From Saccopteryx bilineata (taxonomy: Eukaryota > Chordata > Mammalia > Chiroptera > Emballonuridae), in assembly GCF_036850765.1 (NCBI RefSeq), contig NC_089490.1:240553442-240617441 (forward strand): DNA of 64,000 bases, given 5' to 3'. The position numbers were made by a program, and so were the translations under genes. Below, in pieces: positions 37,623 through 50,734 of this stretch. Position 1 is the stretch's first letter. Every line of letters starts with the position of its first letter. The notes below the pieces were generated by a model. The model searched no databases. It worked only from the letters and a program-made list of their open reading frames with translations, and was not told the origin of the DNA.

Positions 37623-39589
37623 TTGTCTAAAACCAAAAGTATTTAGGGGGAAGGGTTTCGGCAGAGAAAGAGTGGTGGGGACCATCTGTGGTGGAGTCAC
37701 ACTGCCCAGGATTCTGTCTGTTTCCTGCTTAGGTCCTTGGAGTGGGTGGGGGCTTCTGGGGACATCAGGGCCCTCAGGGCAAAGCATCTCTCCTGTTTTC
37801 CTGGGGAACACCAGATGGCATCTCTCAGGGCCTCACCTGCTTCTTGACTCAACCATGAAAGCAGAAAAGTGGACATCCCTTGGCTGCCTGTCCCTGAGAC
37901 CCCATGCCAACCTCACATGCAGCCCTTCTCTGACAGGGCCCTTCCTGTCCAAGGCCAGGACCAGGCAGCTTCCGCTTCCTGGATACCACCATGGAGGGAT
38001 ACACGCCCCCACCTCACAGGGACATTGGAAAACCACTGTGCGCTGTGACCGGACTCTTACTCTGAGGCTCTGCCTGTTTAACATCATCCCCTGCCCCTAG
38101 TCCCTTCTCTCCAGGTGGAACAAGGTGCTACAGGAACCCAGCTCTGTCCAAGGTCATGTTCTGTAACTCATGTCATACCCCCAGCCCCTGAGGCCGAGCT
38201 CTCTGGGCTTGGATTTCCTCCTGGGGCCTTGCACTCCTGCCCTGAACCATCTTCTGAAGCTAGATGTCAGGAGAGGGCCTCCAGGAGGGGAGAGAAAAAG
38301 AATTAAGTATTTTATTGGCCCAGGGCCCTGTCCCCTGAGTTGTTGTTTGTGGTTAGCACATGCTCCCAAACCCCCATGGGGCTCAGTTCCCCCTGCCGCA
38401 GTAGTTGATTTCAGCCCTTCTGAGCTGAGCTGCACTGGTGTCCTGGGCTCCCCCTCCAGGCCAGACCAGTCAGCAAGGAGGGACAGGGAGGTGCACAAGG
38501 TCCCTGGGGAGGTCAGAAGGGCCATGCTATGGAAACTTTGGTGTCCCGTGGCCACGGCCTCCCTCCACCACTTGAGAGGAAACTTGGTCTGGAAAAGTCT
38601 AACTACCTGCTGGAAGCCGCTCCTTACCGAAGCCAGGCTGAGCTCAGGTGCGCAGGCACGCATGCTCTGTCCTGTCCTCAGCTGGGCCCCTGAGGGGAGG
38701 AAGAATCTGGGAGCCTCAGGGAGGTCAAGCAGGGCACAGTGTGTGTGGGGGGGGAACAGCTGAAATACAGGTAAATGGGTCCCAGTGGTGTTCCACCGTT
38801 TTCCCCCAACAACCCCGCCAAGTGCTGACCCATCTTAGGGACTCCAGCCCAAACCCTATCTGGCCCTGGGGAGCCTTTCCTCTCTCCCTCATCCAAACGT
38901 TTTTTCTACCAAAACGACTGGGTAATTAATAATCATGTCATGCACCATGTTTCTGGCATGCTGCACTTGTTAAATTGAAATCTGAACATCATAGATTCAA
39001 ATGTCAGCCCACAGGCTCAGGCCTTCCGGAAACATCCCGTTCTGATTGTTTTAACATCAACTTCATTCTAATCCTGAACCCCTCCACCCACTTGAGTGGA
39101 GGGACATGTCATGTCAGCATGGCTGGGGTCCCTTCCCAGCCACCAGGCCTGCGGGGCCAGGTTGGGGGCAGGGGAGGGACAGGAAGGCATCTGCAAATGA
39201 GGAAACCAAGGTAGAGAAGTTGAGGAACTCCTTGACTTATTTCCTCCTTCTCTTCTTCACCCAAGCCATCTGCCAGCCTCTCCTGGGGGAGTCCTGTGAG
39301 ACTTGTTAATGGACATTAACTTAAAAATAAAAGGCCCTGTGGTCAAATAAATCTAGGAAACCCCAGGGTGTAAAGGTTAAACAGGTTTCTTTATTATAGG
39401 GTATCTCCAGGTCTCTGCCTTCTCGAGGGCTTCGGGACCTCCTCCCCCCTTCCACGACTAGGGTAACCAGAACCACAGTTTCCCCAGAGTGTTCACCATG
39501 GACTCCCTTGTCACAGAGTGCTGGGCTGGTCATCCACGAAACCATGTGGACAAGCCGGGCTCCTTGCTATTCCCAGAGTCTGCCCCAAA

Positions 39590-39775
39590 TTTTCTGGCCT
39601 CTGTGTCTTGGATTAAGCCATAGCCTCAGCCTGGAACCACCTCACTTCCTCTGTTACCACCTCTAAAAATCTGCCCCATCCTTTAGAAATGTTTTCCATG
39701 ACCATTCCCCTGTCCCCAAGCATGAGCCTCTCTCGGGTCTTCTTTTGAACCTTATGGCAACACTTCCTTCTCCAA
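39590..39775. repeat. L2-like LINE remnant
   Basis: The phrases cctggaaccacctcacttcc, a cctctaaaaatctgcccc segment and aaatgttttccatgacc resemble the diverged 3' region of L2. Boundaries are approximate. Confidence 0.45.
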
Positions 39776-42095
39776 GGGGCCCTTGTTCCTGCTCTTGGAG
39801 GATGATGGTGTTAGAAACCCAGGTCCGCGTGCTGGTGTGCTCAGCGCTTGTGAGGTGTTGCCACTGCAGTCCTTGAAGCGGACAGAGCTAGGAGATGCAT
39901 CGCTGTGTACACACATGTGTGTAACCATATTGAATATCGCCAATGACATAAACATTAGTTAATTCTCATACTTCTTGCTCGAATCTAGCTCCACGTGCTT
40001 CTGTCTAACCTTTATTCCTCTGTGCGGCTTTTTAAACCCCATTTCTCCTGAGTCACATTCTCTCAAATCCAAAGGTTGAGAAACACTGTAGCAAGCATGC
40101 CCCTGCCTGTTGCATCTGAGTGTGAAGAGAAATCCAGAACTGCTGCATCATGGGTGTGCAGTGCTTAGAGACCTGTGAGTGCCTCTCCCCCACCCTACCC
40201 CCCAGGGGGGCTGTGAGTGAAATCAGCTCTGTGGGGAACCGCCTGTAATCCTCGCCAAGGTGTTCGTTACCCCATGTTTGGGTGTTCCTGCTGATTTGCT
40301 CCTGTATCTGGTTACCTGAACACCCGATACTTCCTGCTGTGAGGCCAGACTGTCTGGGATCTGTTACTACCTGCAGCAAAGCCCTCGGTGACTACCCTGC
40401 CTGCCTGTCCCCCTGGCTTCCTTTCCTTGTGACAAGCAAGGCCTGCATGTATCTCTAAACATAGTCCACCAAGCTTGAAATGAGTTACAATCATTTTACA
40501 AACGAGGAACAGGTCCAGGAAACAGCCACTTAGCGGCAGAGCGAGAGAAGCAGAGCCCAGGCCTTTGGCGTCCTTCAAATCTGTCTGTGTTCCAGTCCAC
40601 CCTTCTGGATGCCCCAGGCTGGATTGCCACGGTACCTGATGGATACAAAGTCCTCAGTCACATGACTCAAACACCACTGTGAACTACAATACACCTGAAA
40701 GATCTCGGCTGGCTTTTCTCAGAGTGTCCCTGGAAAGCGTGTCCGGGACTTTCCGACAGGTCAGCAGCACAGGGTGTCCTCAGCTCTCTCACTTACTCCT
40801 CACTCTGGCTCTGAGCCAGCGAGGAGGCTGCAGGAAGGGCAGCTACCCTGTCCTCCAAGGAGGGGGGGATGTCATGTCACTCCTAAGCTGAATCCTGGCT
40901 GGTCTTTAGCTCCCCCTTCCCCCATCCCTGTGTCCCTCCTCTTCTCAACACCCTCGTTCTCACTCTCGGCTTCTTGTCTAGATCAGCCCCTTCCCCAGAG
41001 TCCCCATGGAAACCCTCATTTCCCTGGTCAAGGTGTTTGGGAAGCAGCCTGGTTCAACTACAGGACAAGACGCTTTCACACATCAGAGATTTGTCACTCC
41101 GTTTGCATGTTTGGGGTGCCGGCGGTCTCTGCCACTACGGATGCCCCCCCCCCACCTCTGGTACTTCTTCTTCAGTGTGACCGGCATTTCCTAACCCCGT
41201 TTTTTTATGCTGGAGTCAAGTATCATGTGACTTCCTTGCGAGAGGCATTGACCAGCCTCAGCTTCCTGTGGCCTCCCCCCAGTCCGTCAGCGCCTTTCAG
41301 TGGCTCCCGTAGACACGCTCTTTTTCTGGCTGCTTATCTTGCCCACCTTTCTCCTAAGGAACCTGTCCATGGGCTTCAGGGCGGCTGGCTGCGTCTCCTT
41401 TTCTTTCTGGAGAGTGGCCGCCTCTCCTGCCCAAGTCCTGGGCTACAGGTGCCCACTCCACCTTGCCCACCCACCCACCACAGGAAGCCCGGGGGAGGCT
41501 GCTTTTGCTGTTGTGGCAGAAAGCAGGGCTACTTTGTCACTGGGCTCCGGCTCCACAGCTTCTTCCTGGCATGAGAGGTATTCTGCGACTGGGCACAGTG
41601 GCCCATTAGCAGAAACCTTTCAGCCACTGGCCAGCTTCCTCCTGGTGCCTTTCCTTTCTGGCATTCGGGGGTCTCTGCAAGCATGCAGCATTCAGGAAGG
41701 TCTCCTTGGCCAGTGCATACAGTTCTGTCCAAATGACACCTTAGGCCCGCCAGCCAATGACCACCGAGTCTAAATATATTTCACTGACTGAGTTCAGGCA
41801 GCTACTACAGGGAGGTTTGTAGATTGCCCTTTTTTGGGGTGGGGAGGAGCTGGTAGAAGGCAATACAGGATGTGTCTTCTCACCTCACGTAACCAACCAT
41901 CACCCCAGTGCACAGAGTGAGTGTTGTGTGGACAGCTTCAGGTAAGCGGGGTGGAAATGAGCATGTCTCTGGAGAATTTCCTCCACTAATGTGAGTCTTG
42001 GTAAGAGCTTAGAGCTTAGAGCTGAGGACCCCTCCGATCATAACCAAAGTGGACCTGGGTGGACAGGCTTTCCCGCTTACGGTAATGATTAATAA

Positions 42096-42312
42096 TAATA
42101 ATGAGTATTTACCACCTGAGTGCTCACCCTGGGCCAGGCCCTGTGCTGGCCCTCAGCCTGTGTTATCTAATTGAATCTTCCCCCAGGGCCTGACAAGTAA
42201 ATAGTTAGTGGGCTCCAATTTACAGGTAAAGTAAAAATGAGACTTTGGGGCAGCAAGGCTCTTGGCTTATATACCTCGTGGTAGAGCTAGGATTCGAACC
42301 CACATCTACCTG
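42096..42312 (-). repeat. MIR SINE remnant (reverse orientation)
   Basis: The order gagtatttaccacctgagtg, ggccaggccctgtgctgg, ttatctaattgaatcttccc, and 'gctaggattcgaacccacat' matches a reversed MIR with good preservation. Confidence 0.85.
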
Positions 42313-42674
42313 ATTCTAAAGGGACTATTCACCCTCCCATCCCTCTATATCAGTTCAAAGTAAACTGGAGCTCTAAAATGAATTAATGAGGTGCCCACCT
42401 CCCCTGCCAACTCAACTTGTAGACCAGAGGCTAGTGGGGAGGTGGAGGCCAAAGGCCGGCCTCAAATGGAGTGTGGGGGGTAAACCCAAAGCTTCTCCTT
42501 CCCCCCTACCTCCACCTCCGGCCATGCGCGCTAAAGGGAAGCCGGCCTGGCCATTTTATACCTAGTTTCCACACAGCAGGACAGTGACAGTGCAGAGTAA
42601 GTTTTATTTAAACACCTAATTCTCTTGCTGTGTACTCAGCCTTTGTAGTTACTCAGGTAACCAGGATATTGATT

Positions 42675-43075
42675 TTTTTTTTTTTTTTTTTGTATTTTTC
42701 TGAAGCTGGAAACAGGGAGATAGTCAGACAGACTCCCGCATGTGCCCGACCGGGATCCACCTGGCATGCCCACCAGGGGGCGACACTCTGCCCACCAGGG
42801 GGCGATGCTCTGCCCATCCTGGGTGTCGCTCTGTTGTGACCAGAGCCACTCTAGCGCCTGAGGCAGAGGCCATAGAGCCATCCCCAGTGCCTGGGCCATC
42901 TTTGCTCCAATGGAGCCTTGGCTGCAGGAGGGGAGGAGAGAGACAGAGAGGAAGGAGAGGGGGAGGGGTGGAGAAGCAGATGGGAGCTTCTCCTGTGTGC
43001 TCTGGCCGGGAATTAAACCCGGGACTTCTGCACGCCAGGCCGACGCTCTACCACTGAGCCAACCGGCCGGGGCCT
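42675..43075 (-). mobile_element. Bat tRNA-derived SINE (long third family), reverse orientation
   Basis: On the minus strand the element begins gccccggccggttggctcag, continues with a tRNA-like head (gtggtagagcgtcgg, ggtttaattcc), and then a GC-rich body of about 300 bp ending in a poly-A tail (the poly-T near 42675). An exact 11-bp target duplication, ggatattgatt, lies at 42664-42674 and 43076-43086. Two copies of CCACCAGGGGGCG, a CTCF-like core, occur at 42770-42782 and 42792-42804. Confidence 0.95.
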
Positions 43076-43584
43076 GGATATTGATTCTTAAAGAGGGAGA
43101 GATGCAGAAGGGGCCACCAGGCTCTGAACAGAGTGCCGGTCCAGGGCTCTCAGCTTGGGGATGGGGTGGAGGTGGCCAGCAGGTTAGGTGTGGGGACTGG
43201 TGAACTTGTCCTGCAGCAGGGATGTGAATTCACACGGCCAGGGTCTCCCATTCCCATGGAATCCAGGAGGACTTCCTGGGGAAGGTGGGATAATTTTGAA
43301 GAACCTACCGCACGAGGGTGTGAGGAAGGTTATGAGAAGTGCTAATAGTAGTTATTAGAAGTGGGATGTTAGAAGTAATAATATTTCCCTGAATAAAGGG
43401 TTCCCACGAGGAGGATGGGGCCATGTAACCAGATCAGCACCGTCATCGCGTTTTACATCCTGCCCACTGTTCAGAAGAACCAGGATTTCTTTTTGCGGGC
43501 TGTTCACGCCAGGGAACAGGCTCAGAGATACCACACAATCATTGCTGACACCGTCCCGTCCCCCCCCCCCCCGCCCCCGCAGCC

Positions 43585-43815
43585 CAATAGAAAATAATTA
43601 TTCAGGGGATTCTGTGAGCCAACGTAATTAGTCCAATTAATCTCTAGCGATGAATTATTCTGTCCGGTAATCGTCTTCGGAAGCGAAGGATTCATTAGCA
43701 TCCCCGGCTGACAGCAGGGAGTCAAATGTCCTTCTCACTGTTCCCCTGTCCCTTAATGTGAGAGCATGAAATTGGCTCTCACTTTGATAAATTCTGTCTC
43801 CATTAACAAGGGGGC
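43585..43815. promoter_or_regulatory. Candidate conserved enhancer, AT-rich homeodomain-motif block
   Basis: An AT-rich island in GC-rich intron carries clustered TAATTA-type sites: ataattatt near 43594, GTAATTAG at 43624-43631, CAATTAAT at 43634-43641, GAATTATT near 43652, and later cattagc and cattaac. It is not a recognisable repeat. This composition is typical of conserved developmental enhancers, but conservation cannot be seen from one sequence. Confidence 0.4.
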
Positions 43816-46198
43816 TGGCTTGGGGAGGAGCCAAGCCTGGGACCGGGCCGCTGCTAGTGCTCATCCCTGACCTTGAGTATGAGCCTGTTTGTTCGGTAGA
43901 AATGTGGGGAGAATTGAGTGTGAGTGGGTGGCCAGCTGGCAGATGAGCAGGGCATCTCCACGGGCTCCTAAGAAGCAATCCCAGCACCCCCACAGGAAGC
44001 CTTCTTTGCTCGAGCATCCTCAAACCCTAAGGCTGGGTGGGGTCCTCGTCTCTCTTTCGGAGCTCACCTAGTGGAGGTGCTGATGGTGAGATCCAGAGTG
44101 AAATCAGGAAGGGTCCCTGCCCACCTACCTTCCTGATCAGAACCTCAGCCCGAATTTGGTCAGAGGTTCCTGCCAGAGGATCTCTGCGGGAGTCTTAAGG
44201 CAGCAGGTCGGGTGCTGTGCTCCCCAGCTCAGGGTGCCGTCTCCTGAGTGGCCCCCGCCACAGTGCTGGGCTGCAGGCCAGTGCCCCTGACCCTCCTGGC
44301 TTCAGACTCTCTTCTCAGAGAAGGGAGCATTGCACATCAACACAAAGTCTTGCATGTGTTTTCGGAGAGCTGCTGGACCCTCTGCAGTCCTGGTGTGAGC
44401 AGCTCCAGGTGTGACCATAGGTGGATAGTGTCCTCAAGGAACTTAAAACCTGGGTGTGGCGAGCGGGAAAGGCGTCCTCAGCCGTAGGTCAGAGAGGCGA
44501 TGGCGTAACAGTGGGCTCAGCCCCGACATCGTGGACATCTGGGGACCGAGACTCTGTGTGGTAGAACCATCCTGCACATCATAGGGTGTTTAGTACCATC
44601 TCTGGCCTCTACCCACAAGAGTGCCCCATCCCAAGTTGTGACGATAAGAAGTACTCCCAGATATTTCTAAATGTCCCGTGTGGGCAATATTCCCACCAGT
44701 TGAGGACCTCTGTCACAGAGGCACAAGCAGCGTGCTTGGCCCTGTGGATGTGGGGCAAGTCTGGGAGCCTCAGAGCAGGCTCCCTGGAAGAAGAGGTTTG
44801 GGGACCAATACCAAGAAAACAGCTAGCTTTAAGAGAAATTTTTGGGGTAGAGGTTGTTTAGCTTTTTATCCCTGGAACCTCACCTAGTTTTAGGCACAGA
44901 GATGACACTCTGGATATGGTCACTGAGCAGATGGATGACCAGGGAAGGCTGGGTCCCACAGAGGACGGGAGGAGACTGTGTCCGGGTCACAGGACCAGCT
45001 GTCTCCAGGCGGCCGCGCCCCATTCCAGGGACAGGGAGCAGGATGGTGGCTTGTGCAGCTCTGATGGAGGAAGCTGTGGGATCTTTTCGTCGGAGATCCG
45101 TAGGAAAACAAGATGGGGGGTTGGCCGGCTGTCCCTACAGTTCTGCCTGGGGGAGAAGAACACAAGAGGCTTCTAAACTTCCCCTGCTTGATCACAGATG
45201 CCTTCCTGGTGATCTTGGACTTGACCTTGGGACGATCTGCAGACAACCTTCCAACAGTGACCACCAGTCACTGGAAGTCGCAGCACCAGATGTCCCGTCT
45301 CCCTGCCGTGGGCACAGTCCAGCTCTGTGTCACAGGCTCTCCTGGGCTGCACCTCCCTTCCCTTGACCCTGCCCTCCTCCTTCTTGGCCATGTCACTCAG
45401 GGACTGTGTCATCACCTCCTGCCCTTGCCATCTCACATGTACCATTCACTTACAAGCATGTAGGAGCCTGTGCTGCGTGTGCCCTTGAGATGCGGGAGTA
45501 GACATTGCTGCCCTTCTGGTGAGTCCGTCTTGCCAACAAACTGCTGAGCAGCTCGTTGGAACTGTTTAGGGAGAAGATCCCGAGGCAACAGGTAGCTCCA
45601 GCTTCACGAGCCTGGAAGTCTGAGTTTTATCGTAGTTCCTTTTCAACGCATGTGAAGAGCTGTACACCAATAAAATGTATATGTCTGCCCACCCTGGGGA
45701 ACCGCCGCCTCCACAGCAGCAGGAGTTTGTAATGGCCTAGAAAATGCTGGGAAATCTTGAGAGTGAGAGTTTGGTCTCCATGAGCGGAGTTGATGGTGTG
45801 GGGGGAGCCGCACCCTCTGATCTCTGCGTGATGAGAGAGAGCTGAGACATCGGGACGGGGACAGAGGGCCGAGTGTGAGCGGGGAAGTCAGGTTCATAGG
45901 GTGCACCGTGAGGAGCGGGCCACCTCGATGTCCACCTGCCCGCAGGACCAGGGGCAGGAACAGCATGCAGGAGAATGTGTCCCTGCCTCTGACAGCCGGT
46001 CAGACACTGAGAGAGAGTGGAGGAACTGGCTGCAGGAGCGCCTGGCTGGTGACACAATAGGTTGGGAAGTTGGGGGGCAGGGTAAAAGTGTGTTGACGGA
46101 GGTGGGCTGGAGAGATGGGCCACAGGGTGGTGATGGGGGTGCGAGGTTGCCTCCCTGCCCAACTGTGAGCCCTGAGGGTCCATCAGGGAGGACAGGTG

Positions 46199-46221
46199 GG
46201 GTGGGGGGGGGTGGGGGGGGT
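46199..46221. repeat. Poly-G-rich tract
   Basis: Two runs of eight G separated by a T, within gtggggg units. G-quadruplex forming potential on the + strand. Confidence 0.85.
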
Positions 46222-47127
46222 TGCCACCTGACTGCAGGCCCCAGGGGATCATACATGTTGCGGGCTTCTATTGAGGACCTGCACCAGGTACTCGGCAGCC
46301 GAGTGTGGGTGACATATGGTCCTCACCCTGGAGACAGACAGATGTGGAGGGAGGTGAGGTGATAATGAGGTACGGACACTGTGCAGAAGTCTGTCCCAGG
46401 CTCCAGCGGGGACCCAAGGACAGAACCAGTGGTCTCCGCCTGAGGGGAGCAGCTGTGCCATTGTCTGAGGAGCAGGTCACTTATGCTGTGGGTCACACCT
46501 TTCCCAAGTGCCTGCTGTGTGCTGCCCGTGCTGCTGGGGTGCAGGTGGGGCTCCGTGAGAAGTGTTGTGTCTGATGGGGAGACATTACCCACAGGGACCA
46601 GGCATTGTTACAGCAAAGGTGGCTTGTGCTCGGGCACTGAGTGTCTATAGCTTGCAGAAGTAACACTGGAGTGGTCAGGGAAGGCTTCGTGGAGGAGGGA
46701 TGACTTGGACTGTACACTGATGCATGTGCAAATGTTGTGCCAGTGGGAGCAGAAGGGGGGACGGAGCCAGAAAAGTGCACAAAGGGAGGCCACTGCGACC
46801 CGCTGGTATCGGTGGAGGGAACATGGAGGGGAATTATGAAAGATGAGGTCACACATTCATTGTAGATGTTCAGACGCCAGGCCCAGGACTTGGGTCTTGT
46901 GCTGCAGATGCTCAGGGCCACGTGGACTGCCCATGTGCTCAGACTCGGTGGGGTGAAGGGCCTGAGGCCACCTGAGCCATCACCCAGCCTCCGAGGCTTG
47001 TCACTTCTGTGCGAAGTTTTCTCTCTGGTGTGTCCCCTGGTTTGGCCTCCCCATGGGGGAAGGGACGGATGCAGACATCCATTCAGTCACGTCTGCTCAC
47101 TGGTCACCGAGAACATCCTTGGCCGCA

Positions 47128-47141
47128 GTTCCCATGGCAAC
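47128..47141. promoter_or_regulatory. RFX X-box motif
   Basis: GTTCCCATGGCAAC fits the full palindromic X-box consensus with a CCATGG centre. Inferred from motif only. Confidence 0.5.
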
Positions 47142-49544
47142 CAACGGTTAGTGCCAAGAGCAGGGAGAGCAGCAGCCGTGAGTCGTCCCTGGGGCTCCCC
47201 CAGATGGACAGGGGGCACAGGGAGCAGCTCTCTGTGATGCAGGCGGGAGACATGGCCAGGGCACCCGAGGGCCAAGGGAAACCCTTTGTCATTGAAGGAG
47301 GGAGAATCTGCTGGCTGGAGCGGGTGGCCCCTCTATGCTCGGCCATCTACTCTGCATCCCATCTCATTAAAGATGGATGGCCCCAGGAGGCACTGGGCGG
47401 GGGTTACCAGCTGCTAGGGCCACTTGTCCCAGAGGGACTGAGGATCATTTGCAGAGCAGGCCGGGACCACCAGCCCTGAGTGAGCAGCTGCAGGGAGAGC
47501 TTGGGATGGTGGCCTTGGCAACGACTATCAGCAAGTCCCTGAGAACAGGTCCATCCTGTTGACAAGTGTTAGAAGCTAATCAGGAGACCCATAAATAGCT
47601 GGGCGTCTGTGCTCTGGGCTCTGTGTTCTGTGATTGTCACTGAAAAACTGTGACGGGCACCATGCATGGTCCCCTGAGTCACACCTTAGGGGATGGGCAC
47701 TGGGGTTGGAGTCTCAGAAGCCGATGACAACCCAGCCCCCTGCCTCTCAGTCTCTGCAGCTGCGGAATGAGCTCTCAGGGCACCTGGCGCACAGTAGGCA
47801 TCTGATACAGGTCTGTTAGCTCCCTTGCTTCCAAAGGTAGAACGATAGATCAGATGAATTCTGCCAAAGGGGTACTAAGTATTTCAAGAGTGCAGGCTGG
47901 CCAGACCCTAAGCTCCCGTTTCTCTTGTCCACTCTCTATTCTCAGAGTCCAGCCTCGTTGGGCACTAAGTTCCCCCCCGAGGGTCCTCTCCCAGGCTCAG
48001 CCTCCTGCTCCAGCCTGGAGGGGATGCATGGCAGGGTGTCTGGCTTTGCCATGTCCCCAGCACAGTGTCCTCCAGGTCTGCCCCAAGGACACCCAGGCAG
48101 CTCTGTCCTCCCTGGGGTCTCCCACCCAGGCCCTCACTGTTCCTTGGCCCCGTGCAGGTAGCTCCCTGCTTGTGCCCACGTCCCCAGCCCCTGCCTCCAC
48201 CCCAAGGTCTCTCCCAAGGCTGCCCCCCCCCTTAGTCGCCCTTTCCAAGCCCTGTGTGTGGTTTCTGGTCCAACCTGGACCTGATTCAGCACTCAGAGAG
48301 GGGTCTTTCCCTCTTGCCCCATCTCTGTCCTTTGAGGTTCCTCCAGGAACCCTGACACTGGCCAGCCGAAGGACATGGGGTGTGGGGAAGGGGCTGAATG
48401 TAGATGGGGCGCTATAGCTTGTCAGACACAGGACTTTTTTGTGGGAATTTGGCTGCATTCAAACGGTGACTAATCCTGAGCTGCTTGGTGGCTGCCACAC
48501 AGAGCCAGGGCCACCACAGGCTGTATGGAAGCTTTCAGCTGGTGGGGGGCAGAGAAGGCCTGGCTTCCTCCACTGCCTCTTCCTGACCCTCTGACCATCT
48601 CTGGACCTCATTTGGATAAGGGTCCAAGGCTCTCCAGAGTGACACCAGCCTCCCCCTCCCCTTCCTCACAGTGGTCCATAGTTGGAGCCCAGGCTGCTCC
48701 TGCTGGGGAGGAAGCCCAGGACGTAACTGCGGCTCAGTTCCTTCCTCTCCTGTACCCCTCCCCACTCTCAGGACTGTGGGAATGGGGTTCATGCTCTCCC
48801 TCAGAAGGAGAAACTGAGGCCCAGAAAGGCCAGGCTGTTTGCTCCCAGGGACTGTGACGCAGGGGTCTCAGCTTCCAGCCTGTTGCTCGAGCCGCCCGCC
48901 TTCTAGAGAAGTGAGGACCCCGTGGCTCCTCTGGGTGGAGGCCAGCTAAGGGTCAGGACAGGGTCAGGAGGAGGGGAGTGGGAGCCTCCCGTCCCACACC
49001 TGTGCTTCCTGCGAGGAGAAGGGGAAGGCGGGAGAAGGGGCTGAAGCCCTGCTTTGGCTGCAGCTGGCTCCCAGGCTCCTGCCTTGGACTTGGACGCTGG
49101 ACTTGGATGGAGACGAGGCGCGTCTGGGGGACCTGATGAAGCAGCTGAGCGCAGCCGTTGGTCTTGGCAGGCGGGCAGCACAACCTGCCCACCAGACGCT
49201 CTAGGAAGGTTCTTCCAAGGCCAGAGATGCGCAGGTTCCAGAGCAGAGACAAAGCCCCGGCAGAGGGAGAGAGGCCCCCCTCCCAAGGAAGTGTTAGGCA
49301 GGAGCCGTGATGGCCAGCAAGGCCCGAACTTGCTGGAGGCCACTGTCCCAGAGGGAGAGAACCTGGGCCTGGCTGGCAGCCCGTCACTCATCTGTCTTCT
49401 GGCAAAGCTGCCTTGTTCATTCCATGGAGGGGACAGGCCTCTTCGTGCGGCCTGGGAGGGCTGGGATCTGGCCTGTTGGTCAGAAGGGGGACCCTCAGCG
49501 TCGTCCGACTCTGTGGTCTTTGTTGTCACTTATCATTTATTTTG

Positions 49545-49690
49545 GAAAAAAACATGGACTTTAGAGTTGGATGTGGACTCGGATCCCTGCTATGACCCTT
49601 ACACAAACTGTGTGACCTTCGGAAGTTAACCGCCCTCTCTGAGCCAAACATCTGTAAAGCATACAGCAGGTGTGATGAGCCTTGGGACCG
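49545..49690 (+). repeat. MIR SINE remnant
   Basis: The stretch reads catggactttagagttggatg, ggatccctgctatgacc, actgtgtgaccttcggaag and ccctctctgagcc, in forward MIR order. Confidence 0.8.
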
Positions 49691-50734
49691 TAGTGTTGCA
49701 GGACAGGATGGACTTCCATGTTTAGCTCATGCTCAGTCCAGAGTGCATTAAGCAAATATTATTTCCTTCCCCCACCCGCTTTCCTTCCTGCCTGAGAGAA
49801 CACTGCCTGCTTTTAACTGCTAAGTTTCACCCTAGGATTTCTCTGCCTTTTCCTCCATGAGTTGTCCTTAAAGCGAACCTCGAGACTTCTTGCTTCAGTT
49901 TGGGCCCAAACCCTGCAGAGGGACCCTTTGGTCTTTCTTTGTCCAAGTCTGATCATTTTGATGGGTAGTAAGACCATTCCTGGTGGTGGGGGACACGCAT
50001 TGGTGACAGATGGGCTAAGCCTGAGGGTCCTCAGTGGTGGGCAGCAGAGGGTTGAGGGGATCAGTGAGTGACATAGAAGTCTTTTCTAGAAATGGGAACC
50101 TCCAGGGAGACAGCTGGGCAGGAGGAAGAGGCAGCTTCGGGCTGAGCTGTCGATGTTCTTCTGGGGAAGAGGGAGGTTCTGGAGGCTCCTCAGGCAGAGG
50201 GACCTCGCCCCTGCCCTGCCCAGCTTCCTTCCTCAGAGTCCTTCTTCAAGCCAACCTCCTGCTCCTTTGTCCCCAGCCTAGCTCTGGGGTCAGCAGGCTC
50301 TGTCCTGTCAGCCGAGGCCCCTGCCACGGGCAGGTGTCGGGAAAGGAAGTGATGTCAGGGATGCAGGAGCAGGCCGGGGCTGGGCGCCCGGACGGGGTGT
50401 GAGGGTGGACAGTGCAGGTGCAGGACACAACAGAGACCTCGCCGTTGCTGGGGGTGCTCCTTAGTCCAGAACTTCATGCTCCGGCAAGTCCCGGATCCAC
50501 TCTGTCCTTAAGAACCTCAGGATGAGCCCTAACGTGAGCAAAAGGCAAACCCTTCTAGAAGGAGCTGTTGACATCAGAACACCGGCCGCGCTCTGGCAGG
50601 GCCGCCATTGAACTCTCAGAGGTGATGGAAGGGCTCCCTCTCGGCACCGTGGTGGTGGTCACCGGCCATGGGGATGGCGTGGTTACTGAGCACCAGAAAT
50701 GTGGCTTGTGCAGCCAAGAGACTGAATTTCACAT

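Noticed and set aside
40774..41574. 266-codon open frame
   Set aside because: GC-rich, stop-poor sequence with Pro/Ser/Leu-rich translation and L2-like pieces nearby; no recognisable family.
48903..49629. Overlapping 208- and 191-codon frames on opposite strands
   Set aside because: Two mutually overlapping frames of similar length are typical of GC-rich non-coding DNA, and part of the + frame runs into a MIR.
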